DNA from: Ruminococcaceae bacterium UBA6413
GTDB taxonomy: Bacteria; Bacillota; Clostridia; Oscillospirales; Ruminococcaceae
DNA length: 44,936 bases
Assembly (NCBI GenBank): GCA_002437415.1
Contig: DJPL01000064.1
Location: 1,260 to 46,195, forward strand
Direction of reading: 5' to 3'
In this document: one piece after another, positions 8,178-16,564 of the stretch
How the letters are laid out: every line of letters starts with the position of its first letter
How positions within the stretch are numbered: position 1 is the stretch's first letter
Notes under the pieces: model-generated
Databases searched by the model: none
What the model saw: only the letters and a program-made list of their open reading frames with translations
What the model was told of the DNA's origin: nothing
Made by a program: the position numbers and the translations under genes

Positions 8178-9224
8178 TTGGAAGAGGAACAGAATGAAGA
8201 TCTTTCGTCTGCGGCACAAGCGGCAAAGCAGCCTGTGATAGGCGGCAGAGTAATATGGTTTGCGCTTGGTGCCTGCGCGGTATGGCTGATAGCGGTCGGA
8301 ATAATGCTGATGCTGAAGCTTACCGAAGCTCCTATTCCTCCGAATATGATAGATTATACCTGCGCACTGAGCGTGGATATACCTGCCGAGCCTGCCGCGC
8401 CCGAAAAGAAAAATACCGACATACTGCCGGAATATAAAGAATGGTACGATAAAAACCACGATATGGTCGGCTGGCTTAAGATAGAGGGTACGAACGTAGA
8501 CTATCCCGTTTTGCAGAGCAAGGGCTTTGATCCGACTAAACCGATCGATTATGCGGAAGTCTATGAAAAGAATATGTATTGGCTTAAGCACGACTTTGAA
8601 GGGGAATACAGCTATTCGGGGTGTATCACCGCCGAATACTGTGCACATATCGGAAGCGATTACCGCTCTGCAAATATTCTTCTGTACGGTCATAATATGT
8701 CAAACGGCACATTTTTCCGTGATGTAAACAAGTTTGATGTGTTGTATTACGGCAGGGAGATGTATGACGAGCACCCTGTGATACAGTTCGATACCTTATA
8801 CGAAAAAGGGCTGTACAAAATATTTGCCATGATGCAGGTAAATGTCGACGAGGAGGACGGAGAGGTCTTCTATTACACGGGAACATATGATTTCAAGAAT
8901 AAGCAGGAATTTATCGACTATTACGCAAAGGTTCTTGACCACAGCTTTATCTTCACACCGCAGGTGGATCTCAAATACGGTGATGAGATAATAGCGCTCT
9001 CGACCTGCGATTTTCCCTTCGGAAAAAGCAAGAACATAAGATATGTTCTCTTTGCGAGAAGGGTCAGAGAGGGTGAAGACCCGACCGTTGACGTTTCAAA
9101 AACGGTGATAAATCCCGACCCGCTTTATTACGATTATTGGTACAGCGTATACGGCGGCTCGTGGGGCGGACGTAATTGGGATCCCGCACTGCTGAAGGGC
9201 TATAAGGCTAAAAAGAGCAGTTGA
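8178..9224 (+). CDS. Class B sortase 3
   Basis: The third tandem sortase (348 residues from the TTG at 8178) is the most divergent. It lacks the IPWKGD juxtamembrane motif found in its three neighbours. It has one membrane segment (about residues 25-47) and the class B catalytic residues His172 (LYGHNM), Cys277 (ALSTC) and Arg288. I prefer TTG 8178 because AAAGGCGG (8163-8170) lies seven bases before it; an in-frame TTG at 8160 would sit upstream of that site. A divergent sequence within a tandem set suggests a different substrate motif (inference). Confidence 0.9.
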   Translation: MEEEQNEDLSSAAQAAKQPVIGGRVIWFALGACAVWLIAVGIMLMLKLTEAPIPPNMIDYTCALSVDIPAEPAAPEKKNTDILPEYKEWYDKNHDMVGWLKIEGTNVDYPVLQSKGFDPTKPIDYAEVYEKNMYWLKHDFEGEYSYSGCITAEYCAHIGSDYRSANILLYGHNMSNGTFFRDVNKFDVLYYGREMYDEHPVIQFDTLYEKGLYKIFAMMQVNVDEEDGEVFYYTGTYDFKNKQEFIDYYAKVLDHSFIFTPQVDLKYGDEIIALSTCDFPFGKSKNIRYVLFARRVREGEDPTVDVSKTVINPDPLYYDYWYSVYGGSWGGRNWDPALLKGYKAKKSS

Positions 9225-9258
9225 TGTAAGCAATACAAAATCAAAGGAAGGTAACTCA

Positions 9259-10389
9259 ATGCCTGATTATAAATCTGTAATAGTGTCATCAAACAAAAAA
9301 AAGAAAAAAAAGAAAAAAGAAAACGCATTTGTCGCGATATTCAAGGGATTGATACCGTGGAAGGGCGACAGTGCGGGCGAGGTAATAAGAAAGATAGTGT
9401 TTTTGGTATCGATCGTTGCGCTGTGCGTAGCGGTGCTGATAATAATAGATACATATCTCTTTAAGCCGAAGCGTGAAAGCGCGGACTATCAGAGCAGTAT
9501 ATTACAGCTCGGTGAGCACGAGCCTACAGCCGAGGAGATAGAAAAGCTCCCCGAAAAAGCCATAAACACCGAATATGCGGCATTTTACGCGATAAACAGC
9601 GACTTTGTCGGCTGGTTGAGCATAAACGGCATAAATGTCAACTACCCTGTAGTACAGGGCACGGACAACACTCATTATCTCGATACCGATTTCTACGGCA
9701 ACCCGAGCAAGAACGGAACTATATTTGCCGATTATGAAAATGAGTTCAAAAACACAGGCGAAACCTCTGCCAATACGATACTGTACGGTCATAATCTGCG
9801 TACGGAAAACTTCTTTGCCGAGATAACCGAGTACAGAAGAGTCGACCTTGACAAGAGCCTTGAATTTTTAAAGGCACACCCTGTTATTGAGTTCAACACG
9901 CTGTACGAAAAGGCAAAGTACAAGATATTCTCGGTAATGCTGCTCAATACGAGAGAAGAGTACGGCGAGGTGTTCAACTATCCCGCACTTCTCAATTTTG
10001 CAAACAGGGACGAGTTCAACTATTTCACATCGGAATGCCTCGACAGGAGCGAGTTCTTTACAGGCGTTGATATGAAGTACGGCGATAAGTTCCTTACGCT
10101 GTCGACCTGCGAGTTTGAGGTAGGTCTTTACGATATGCGTATAGTAATTGTCGCAAGAAAGGTGCGCGAGGGTGAGTCGGACGAGTTCACATCGGACGAG
10201 ATAGCAAGCTTTAAGCGCAACCCCGATCCCAAGCTGTGCAAGACGATGAGAGAGCTTTACTACTATGGCACAGAGTGGAGCGGAAGATACTGGGATCCTG
10301 CATGGATAGAGGGCTTCAAGAAGGACAGCTCGTTTATTGCGGACGACAGTGATACAGATAGCATTTCGGAAGCGGAGAGCACCGAATAA
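9259..10389 (+). CDS. Class B sortase 4 with poly-lysine N-terminus
   Basis: The fourth tandem sortase has 376 residues. A run of eight lysines (residues 13-20) precedes the shared motif GLIPWKGDSAG (30-40) and the membrane segment (about 44-66). The catalytic residues are His178 (LYGHNL), Cys284 (TLSTC) and Arg294. The lysine run follows the positive-inside rule and is encoded by an A-rich stretch (9294-9320) that could be prone to slippage. The SpoIID-like gene follows after 24 bases. Confidence 0.91.
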   Translation: MPDYKSVIVSSNKKKKKKKKENAFVAIFKGLIPWKGDSAGEVIRKIVFLVSIVALCVAVLIIIDTYLFKPKRESADYQSSILQLGEHEPTAEEIEKLPEKAINTEYAAFYAINSDFVGWLSINGINVNYPVVQGTDNTHYLDTDFYGNPSKNGTIFADYENEFKNTGETSANTILYGHNLRTENFFAEITEYRRVDLDKSLEFLKAHPVIEFNTLYEKAKYKIFSVMLLNTREEYGEVFNYPALLNFANRDEFNYFTSECLDRSEFFTGVDMKYGDKFLTLSTCEFEVGLYDMRIVIVARKVREGESDEFTSDEIASFKRNPDPKLCKTMRELYYYGTEWSGRYWDPAWIEGFKKDSSFIADDSDTDSISEAESTE

Positions 10390-10413
10390 TAACAGTTAAA
10401 GGGAGTGATACAA

Positions 10414-11670
10414 ATGCAGAAGGCATCTATAGGTAAGATACTGTTGGCGCTTGTCATAGCCTGCATATACATATACCTTTTCGGAATAGTTCAGGTAGTG
10501 CACGTCAGTGCCGATAATGACAGAGAGATCGAAGTGTCTATACCTGAGGCGACAACGTCAGAGCAGACACAGAAAGCTCCCGAAACCACGACTATAAAGC
10601 TTCAGAACGATAAGAAGCCGACGCTCGGCGACCGCAAGGCGCAGACAACAGCCGCGACAATGACCGAGACTACCACCACGGTCAAAAAACGCACGGCGGC
10701 TCATACGGCGGCTTCAACCGACAGTGCGGTAGTAGTGCCGGAAACAACTCCCGCGCCTGAAACCACGGCTGAGCCCGAAACTACTGCCGCGCCTGAAACA
10801 ACTCCCGCGCCCGAAACAACTCCCGCGCCCGAAACAACAGCCGCCGAAGAGCCCGCACCCGATAACAGCGGCGAGCAGTTCACGGTGTATGATCAGGTAA
10901 CGGGAACATATAAAACAGGAAGCGCAAGAGATATAATAGCAGGAGCGGTAGTCGGCGAGATATGGAATGAATTTCCCGATGAGGCGGTAAAGGCTCAGGC
11001 AGTAGCGGAATATACATATATCAAAAAGCAGAACGATATGGGACGGTGTCCCACCGTTTCGCTCAAGACCGATATCTATGACAGAATTTATACGCTTGTT
11101 GACGAGGTGCTCGGTGAAGCGATCTACTACAACGGCGAGATGATACAGAGCGTATTCTACGCATCGTCCTGCGGCTATACAAACAGCGCAGAGAACGTAT
11201 GGAACGTTTATTATCCGTACCTTGTGAGCGTTGATTGTCCGCTTGACAAGACAACAGACCCGAACTGGGGAAGCACGGACAGCTATTCTTCGGACTATAT
11301 GAAGAATGCGGTGCAGGAAACTCTCGGAATTACGCTAACCGGCGATCCGTCAACGTGGTTCAAGATAAACTCAACGCTTGACAACAGGGAGCACGGCTGG
11401 GTAACATCGATATCTGTCGGAGGTATGACAAAAGCCAACGGCAGTACGATAGACGGCAGAGTAATGAGAGAAACAGTGCTCGGCTATTCGCTGAAGAGTG
11501 CGGCTTTTGAGCTGACATATGATGAGAGTAGTGATAAGTTTATCTTTACGACCTACGGTCACGGTCACGGTGTCGGAATGTCACAGTACGGCGCTAAGGC
11601 ACTTGCCGAAAACGGCTACAGCTATAAGCAGATCTTACAGCATTATTTTACAGGTGTGGAGATATATTGA
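10414..11670 (+). CDS. SpoIID/LytB-domain protein, membrane anchored with Thr/Pro-rich linker
   Basis: SpoIID-type proteins cleave peptidoglycan glycan strands (lytic transglycosylase in sporulation) or enhance amidases. The product has an N-terminal membrane segment (about residues 8-28), a low-complexity linker with repeated PETT units (about 90-150), and the SpoIID domain with AGAVVGEIW, conserved glutamates, and a C-terminal GHGHGVGMSQYGA motif. I chose ATG 10414 over the in-frame GTG 10405 because the GTG lies right on the ribosome binding site AAAGGGAG. The location after four sortases and the surface-exposure linker suggest vegetative wall remodelling rather than engulfment; this is inference. 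Confidence 0.88.
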   Translation: MQKASIGKILLALVIACIYIYLFGIVQVVHVSADNDREIEVSIPEATTSEQTQKAPETTTIKLQNDKKPTLGDRKAQTTAATMTETTTTVKKRTAAHTAASTDSAVVVPETTPAPETTAEPETTAAPETTPAPETTPAPETTAAEEPAPDNSGEQFTVYDQVTGTYKTGSARDIIAGAVVGEIWNEFPDEAVKAQAVAEYTYIKKQNDMGRCPTVSLKTDIYDRIYTLVDEVLGEAIYYNGEMIQSVFYASSCGYTNSAENVWNVYYPYLVSVDCPLDKTTDPNWGSTDSYSSDYMKNAVQETLGITLTGDPSTWFKINSTLDNREHGWVTSISVGGMTKANGSTIDGRVMRETVLGYSLKSAAFELTYDESSDKFIFTTYGHGHGVGMSQYGAKALAENGYSYKQILQHYFTGVEIY

Positions 11671-11689
11671 GGATATTACGAATATTGCG

Positions 11690-11722
11690 AAAAGGATACC
11701 TTACGGTGTCCTTTTCTTGTTT
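11690..11722 (+). terminator. Intrinsic terminator after the sortase/SpoIID block
   Basis: An 11-bp stem (11690-11700 with 11705-11715, one G-U pair) around a TTAC loop is followed by a T-rich tail. It separates the block from the ilv promoter. Confidence 0.88.
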
Positions 11723-11741
11723 TATAATGCGGCTTTCGCCA

Positions 11742-11770
11742 TTGACAAAAACGCTGTATAGTGTTACAAT
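11742..11770 (+). promoter_or_regulatory. Sigma-A promoter of the ilv-leu operon
   Basis: TTGACA (11742-11747), a 17-bp spacer, and TACAAT (11765-11770) form a near-consensus housekeeping promoter. The leader to ilvB is only about 60 bases and shows no T-box or leader peptide, so attenuation by those routes is not evident. Confidence 0.9.
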
Positions 11771-11837
11771 AAAACAATAGGATTTTTTATCCGCGATTAT
11801 AAATAACACAAAACAGAAAGAAAAAGGAATGAAAGAA

Positions 11838-13532
11838 ATGAGAAATCTGACCGGTGCAGATATAATCTGCGAATGTCTGATAGAGCAGGGCGTTGACACC
11901 GTTTTCGGCTATCCGGGCGGCGCAGTTCTGAATATCTATGACAGCCTATACAATTACAGTGATAAGATACATCACGTTCTGACAGCACACGAGCAGGGCG
12001 CAAGCCATGCAGCTGACGGCTATGCGCGTTCGACAGGCAAGACAGGTGTTGTTATAGCAACATCGGGTCCGGGTGCGACAAACCTTGTAACGGGTATCGC
12101 GACAGCTTATATGGACAGCGTGCCTATGGTAGCTATTACAGGTAACGTAGCCTGTTCACTGCTCGGACTTGACAGCTTTCAGGAGGTCGACATAACGGGC
12201 ATCACAATGCCGATAACAAAGCATAACTTTATCGTAAAGGACGTAAACAAGCTCGCCGATACTCTGCGCGAAGCATTCTACATAGCAGGAAGCGGCAGAA
12301 AAGGTCCTGTGCTTGTCGATGTGCCTAAGGATATAACAGCTCAGAAGGCTGAGTTTGTGAATAAGCCGTTAAAGCCCTACACGGTGAATGTTACTATGCA
12401 CCAGGACGACTGCATAGCAAAGGCGGCAGAGCTTATCAAGAGCGCAGAACGTCCGTTCCTCTACACGGGCGGCGGTATCTACGGTGATGACGGAGCAAAG
12501 ACACTCAAGGCTTTTGCAGAGCTTATAGATGCTCCCGTATCATCTTCGCTTATGGGACAGGGTAGCTTTGACGAAACCGACAGCAGATATATGGGTATGC
12601 TCGGCATGCACGGAACAAAGACGGCGGCTGAGGCTATAAAGAACTGCGACCTGTTTATTGCTGTCGGCACGAGATTTTCCGACAGAGTGATAGGTAATCC
12701 TCAGACTTTTGCGCCTGACGCAAAGGTTCTGCATATAGACATTGACCCGGCTGAAATAAACAAGAATATCAAGGTATATCATCAGGTGATCGGCGACAGC
12801 ACAGACGTTATGAAAAAGCTGATAAAGCTCATCCCTCAGCAGTCGCACACCGAATGGCTCGGAAAGATAAAGACGTGGGAGAAGCAGTATGAGTGCAGGC
12901 AGAAGGGCACACAGGAGTTTACGCTGACACCTCAGCACCTTATAGAAACGCTTGACAAGCTGACAGGCGGCGAAGCGCTTATCGCGACCGAGGTAGGTCA
13001 GTCGCAGATGTGGGCGGCACAGTATTACGCATACAAGCACCCCCACCAGCTTATAACAAGCGGCGGTCTTGGTACTATGGGCTACGGACTCGGCGCGGCT
13101 ATCGGTGCAAAGTGCGGCAACCCCGACAAGACGGTTGTAAACATTGCGGGTGACGGCAGCTTCCATATGAACTTAAACGAGCTTGTAACATTATCAAAGC
13201 ACAATATACCCGTTGTTGAGCTTGTTATCAACAACAATGTTCTCGGTATGGTACGCCAGTGGCAGAGATTGTTCTACGGAAAAAGATTTTCACAAACAAC
13301 GCTCGACCGTCCTACAGATTATATGAAGCTCGGCGAGGCGTTCGGTATAAAGTCATTCGTTATCGACAGCGAGGACAAGTGTGAGGAGATACTGCGCGAG
13401 GCTCTTGAAGCTTCAAAGACAGCTCCTGTGCTTATCGAGGCGAGAATAGACAAGGATATAAATGTTCTTCCTATGGTGCCCGCGGGAAAATCCATAACCG
13501 AGCCTATCCTTGAGATAGAGATCGACGACTGA
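11838..13532 (+). CDS. ilvB: Acetolactate synthase, large catalytic subunit
   Basis: This ThDP enzyme makes acetolactate or acetohydroxybutyrate, the first common step of valine, leucine and isoleucine synthesis. From ATG 11838 the protein has 564 residues, the usual length. Visible are VDTVFGYPGGAVL with the following catalytic glutamate in AHEQGASHAADGYAR, the central FAD/DHAP-synthase-like domain, and the ThDP-binding segment GDGSFHMN. I chose ATG 11838 because AAAAAGGA (11821-11828) directly abuts the in-frame ATG at 11829. ilvN follows after 14 bases. Confidence 0.96.
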   Translation: MRNLTGADIICECLIEQGVDTVFGYPGGAVLNIYDSLYNYSDKIHHVLTAHEQGASHAADGYARSTGKTGVVIATSGPGATNLVTGIATAYMDSVPMVAITGNVACSLLGLDSFQEVDITGITMPITKHNFIVKDVNKLADTLREAFYIAGSGRKGPVLVDVPKDITAQKAEFVNKPLKPYTVNVTMHQDDCIAKAAELIKSAERPFLYTGGGIYGDDGAKTLKAFAELIDAPVSSSLMGQGSFDETDSRYMGMLGMHGTKTAAEAIKNCDLFIAVGTRFSDRVIGNPQTFAPDAKVLHIDIDPAEINKNIKVYHQVIGDSTDVMKKLIKLIPQQSHTEWLGKIKTWEKQYECRQKGTQEFTLTPQHLIETLDKLTGGEALIATEVGQSQMWAAQYYAYKHPHQLITSGGLGTMGYGLGAAIGAKCGNPDKTVVNIAGDGSFHMNLNELVTLSKHNIPVVELVINNNVLGMVRQWQRLFYGKRFSQTTLDRPTDYMKLGEAFGIKSFVIDSEDKCEEILREALEASKTAPVLIEARIDKDINVLPMVPAGKSITEPILEIEIDD

Positions 13533-13546
13533 ACGGAGGCAGAAAG

Positions 13547-14020
13547 ATGACAGAGAGAAACGTAATTTCCGTCTGCGTAAACAACGGTATCGGCGTACTC
13601 GGCAGAGTAACGGGTCTGTTCAGCCGCAGAGGATATAATATAGTAAGTCTTAACGTTGCGGAAACCGAGAACCTCGGTATTTCGCGTATGACAATAGTAG
13701 CAGAGGGCGACGAGGGCGTTATGGAACAGCTTGTAAAGCAGCTCCGCAAGCTCTATGACGTATCTGAAGTTAAGGTACTGCATGACGCGGTATGCCGCGA
13801 GCATATCATTATGAAGGTCGGAAACGGGTCTGCATCGCGTCAGCCGGTGATCGAGATCGCAAACCTTTTCAGAGCAAAGGTCGTAAATGTAGCGGAGAGC
13901 AGACTTATGCTCGAGCTTACGGGCGAGCCGGAAAAGATAGATTCGTTCATAGGACTGTTACAGCCATACGGCGTAAAGGAGCTTGTGAGAACAGGTATCT
14001 CGGCTCTTGAACGTGACTGA
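13547..14020 (+). CDS. ilvN: Acetolactate synthase, small regulatory subunit
   Basis: The small subunit activates the catalytic subunit and confers valine feedback inhibition. The 157-residue protein has an N-terminal ACT domain (about 1-75, with GVLGRVTGLFSRRGYNI, where the glycine-rich turn contributes to the valine site) and the C-terminal ALS_ss_C domain ending in the usual ELVRTG segment. It begins after GGAGGC with normal spacing and is co-transcribed with ilvB. Confidence 0.96.
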   Translation: MTERNVISVCVNNGIGVLGRVTGLFSRRGYNIVSLNVAETENLGISRMTIVAEGDEGVMEQLVKQLRKLYDVSEVKVLHDAVCREHIIMKVGNGSASRQPVIEIANLFRAKVVNVAESRLMLELTGEPEKIDSFIGLLQPYGVKELVRTGISALERD

Positions 14021-14086
14021 TAAACGGAAATAATTATGTGAAATACAGCTCTTAAGAGCCAAAAGTCAGAAAGGCAGGAACTACAC

Positions 14087-15343
14087 ATGGGTATGACTAT
14101 GAGCCAGAAGATACTGGCAAAACACGCAGGACTCGAAAGCGTAAGAGAGGGACAGCTGATAAGAGCAAAGCTTGATATGGTGCTCGGCAACGATATCACA
14201 AGCCCTGTCGCTATAAACGAGTTCAACAAGGCAGGCTTCGGCGGTGTGTTCAACAAGGATAAGATCTCACTTGTAATGGATCACTTCACACCCAACAAGG
14301 ATATCAAGGCGGCTACTCAGTGCAAGCAGTGCAGAGAGTTTGCGGGAAAGTATGATATAACAAATTATTACGATGTAGGCGAGATGGGTATCGAGCACGC
14401 ACTCCTCCCCGAAAAAGGACTTATAGGTCCGGGCGAGCTGTGCATAGGCGCGGACAGCCACACCTGTACATACGGCGCACTCGGCGCATTTTCGACAGGT
14501 GTAGGTTCTACAGATATGGCGGCAGGTATGGCGACAGGCGAAGCGTGGTTCAAGGTTCCGTCCGCTATAAAGTTCAACCTCACGGGCAAGCTTAACAAGT
14601 ATGTAAGCGGCAAGGACGTAATTCTTCGCATAATCGGTATGATAGGCGTTGACGGCGCGCTTTATCAGTCTATGGAGTTCACAGGCGAGGGCTTGAAGAG
14701 CCTTTCAATTGACGACAGACTGTGCATTGCAAATATGGCTATTGAAGCCGGTGCAAAGAACGGTATATTTGAAGTTGACGAGATAACTATGGCGTATATG
14801 AAGGAAAGAGCAGACCGTGACTTTGATATATTCAAGGCTGACGACGACGCGGTATATTCAAGAGTTATCGACATTGACCTGTCAACGATAAAGCAGACGG
14901 TTTCATTCCCGCATCTGCCCGAAAACACAAAGCCAGTTGACGAGATAACGGAAGATATAAAGATCGACCAGGCGGTTATCGGCTCATGTACGAACGGCAG
15001 AATAAGCGATATGCGTATCGCCGCAGAAATACTCAAGGGCAAGCACATTGCAAAGGGCGTAAGATGTATCGTTATCCCCGGTACTCAGAAGGTATATTTA
15101 CAGTGCATAAAGGAAGGTCTTGCAGAGATATTCGTAAATGCAGGCTGTGTACTTTCTACTCCTACCTGCGGTCCTTGCCTCGGCGGTCATATGGGTATAC
15201 TTGCGGCAGGCGAGCGTGCGATCTCTACAACAAACAGAAACTTTGTCGGCAGAATGGGTCACGTTGACAGCGAGGTTTATCTTGCAAGTCCCGCAGTTGC
15301 GGCGGCAAGTGCGATCGCAGGCAAGATAACAGGCATAAAGTAA
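14087..15343 (+). CDS. leuC: 3-isopropylmalate dehydratase large subunit (LeuC2/HacA type)
   Basis: With LeuD this Fe-S enzyme isomerises 2-isopropylmalate to 3-isopropylmalate in leucine synthesis. The 418-residue length matches the shorter LeuC2 type. Aconitase-family motifs are ADSHTCTYGALGAF near 125, GSCTNGR near 302, and TPTCGPCLGGH near 360; the cysteines in the last two ligate the 4Fe-4S cluster. A perfect 12-bp palindrome (GCTCTTAAGAGC, 14048-14059) lies in the 66-base gap after ilvN and could be a small processing or regulatory hairpin. leuA, ilvC and ilvD are absent from the window. Confidence 0.95.
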   Translation: MGMTMSQKILAKHAGLESVREGQLIRAKLDMVLGNDITSPVAINEFNKAGFGGVFNKDKISLVMDHFTPNKDIKAATQCKQCREFAGKYDITNYYDVGEMGIEHALLPEKGLIGPGELCIGADSHTCTYGALGAFSTGVGSTDMAAGMATGEAWFKVPSAIKFNLTGKLNKYVSGKDVILRIIGMIGVDGALYQSMEFTGEGLKSLSIDDRLCIANMAIEAGAKNGIFEVDEITMAYMKERADRDFDIFKADDDAVYSRVIDIDLSTIKQTVSFPHLPENTKPVDEITEDIKIDQAVIGSCTNGRISDMRIAAEILKGKHIAKGVRCIVIPGTQKVYLQCIKEGLAEIFVNAGCVLSTPTCGPCLGGHMGILAAGERAISTTNRNFVGRMGHVDSEVYLASPAVAAASAIAGKITGIK

Positions 15344-15353
15344 GGGTGTAAAT

Positions 15354-15656
15354 ATGGTAAAGCATATAATAATCTGGAACTTAAAAGATGAGCTGACAGC
15401 CGAAGAGAAAAAGGAAAGATGCCGTCTTATAAAGCAGGGACTTGAAAGCCTTGCCGGCAAGATAGACGGTCTTCTTGAGATAAAGGTCATCACCGATATC
15501 TTAGGCTCTTCCACGGGTGATCTGATGCTTGACAGCACATTTGAGAGCGCAGAGGCGCTTAAGGGCTATTCAACCCACCCCGAGCACGTTAAGGTCGCCG
15601 ACAGCACGGTAAGACCTTACACCGCAAGACGCAGCTGCGTAGATTTTGAGATATGA
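15354..15656 (+). CDS. Dabb (stress-responsive A/B barrel) domain protein
   Basis: The 100-residue product is a single Dabb domain, a ferredoxin-like fold that usually dimerises into an alpha/beta barrel. The N-terminal VKHIIIWNLKDE and the central STFESAEALKGYSTHPEH region are typical. Proteins of this family have varied or unknown roles. Here the gene sits between leuC and leuD with gaps of 10 and 16 bases, so it is certainly expressed with them; whether it acts in leucine synthesis is unknown. Confidence 0.85.
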   Translation: MVKHIIIWNLKDELTAEEKKERCRLIKQGLESLAGKIDGLLEIKVITDILGSSTGDLMLDSTFESAEALKGYSTHPEHVKVADSTVRPYTARRSCVDFEI

Positions 15657-15672
15657 GAAAGGAAAGACATAT

Positions 15673-16155
15673 ATGAAGGCACACGGTACAGTACATAAAT
15701 ACGGCGACAACGTAGATACCGACGTTATCATTCCTGCAAGATACCTTAATACAGCCGACCACAAGGAGCTTGCAAGTCACTGTATGGAGGATATCGACAA
15801 GGATTTTGTAAAGAATGTCAAGGAAGGCGACATTATAGTTGCCAATATGAATTTCGGTTGCGGAAGCTCAAGAGAGCACGCTCCTATCGCAATAAAGGCA
15901 AGCGGTATCTCCTGCGTTATCGCAAGTACATTCGCAAGAATATTCTACCGCAATGCGATAAACATCGGCCTTGCTATCTTGGAGTGCGATGAAGCCACTA
16001 AGGATATCGAGAACGGCAACGAGGTCGAGGTCGACTTTGACACGGGCGTTATCACCAATGTTACAAAGGGTTGCACATACAAGGCTGAGCCTTTCCCCGA
16101 ATTTATCAAGGATATAATCAACAAGGGCGGTCTGCTGAACTCCTTAAAGAAGTAA
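15673..16155 (+). CDS. leuD: 3-isopropylmalate dehydratase small subunit (LeuD2 type)
   Basis: The swivelling-domain partner of LeuC. The 160-residue length matches LeuD2. Motifs are NVDTDVIIPARYL near residue 10 and NFGCGSSREHAP near residue 58. I use ATG 15673, preceded by GAAAGGAAAG; the in-frame upstream ATG at 15646 would run back into the Dabb gene. It forms the dehydratase with leuC of the same operon. Confidence 0.95.
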   Translation: MKAHGTVHKYGDNVDTDVIIPARYLNTADHKELASHCMEDIDKDFVKNVKEGDIIVANMNFGCGSSREHAPIAIKASGISCVIASTFARIFYRNAINIGLAILECDEATKDIENGNEVEVDFDTGVITNVTKGCTYKAEPFPEFIKDIINKGGLLNSLKK

Positions 16156-16176
16156 GACCGCAGAAAGCGTTATGCC

Positions 16177-16542
16177 ATGAGGGTAGATATAAAAGCGTTA
16201 TCCGACAGCGAACTGCAGGAGCAGGGCTTTAGCAATATGTCGGTAAAACTGCACGGTTTCGGACTGTACACGGACGATGAGTTGTGTGCCGTCTGTATAA
16301 CAACGGAAAAGCAGGACAGCATAAGCGGTGAGGTCGTACTTGAAAAGCTGTTTGTCCGTGAGGATAAAAGACATTACGGCGTTGCCCGTAAGCTTCTTAA
16401 CTACACGCTTAGAACCATGCGTGCCTGCGGTTATAAGTATGCTGTGGCTGTACCCGATGATGAAGCGGCTGAGCGCTTTCTTACAAAATTCGGCTTTGAA
16501 AAGGCGGAGGGAAGATCCGCTTTATACAGAATAGAGCTTTAA
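16177..16542 (+). CDS. Small GNAT-family N-acetyltransferase
   Basis: The 121-residue protein carries a GNAT fold: LEKLFVREDKRHYGVARKLL holds the acetyl-CoA pyrophosphate-binding R-x-x-G-x-A segment (about residues 54-70), and VPDDEAAERFLTKFGFEKAEG is the usual C-terminal element. It lies between leuD and leuB in the leucine operon with gaps of 21 and 22 bases. The substrate is unknown; no leucine-pathway step requires such an enzyme. Confidence 0.8.
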   Translation: MRVDIKALSDSELQEQGFSNMSVKLHGFGLYTDDELCAVCITTEKQDSISGEVVLEKLFVREDKRHYGVARKLLNYTLRTMRACGYKYAVAVPDDEAAERFLTKFGFEKAEGRSALYRIEL

Positions 16543-16564
16543 GCTCAAAGAAAGGATATTACCT

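Noticed and set aside
10735..10860. Repeated GAAACAACTCCCGCGCC-type units as a possible CRISPR or minisatellite
   Set aside because: They are in-frame codons for the PETT linker of the SpoIID-domain protein, without spacers.
11771..11837. T-box or leader peptide before ilvB
   Set aside because: The leader is too short and has no conserved T-box sequence or leucine/valine codon run.
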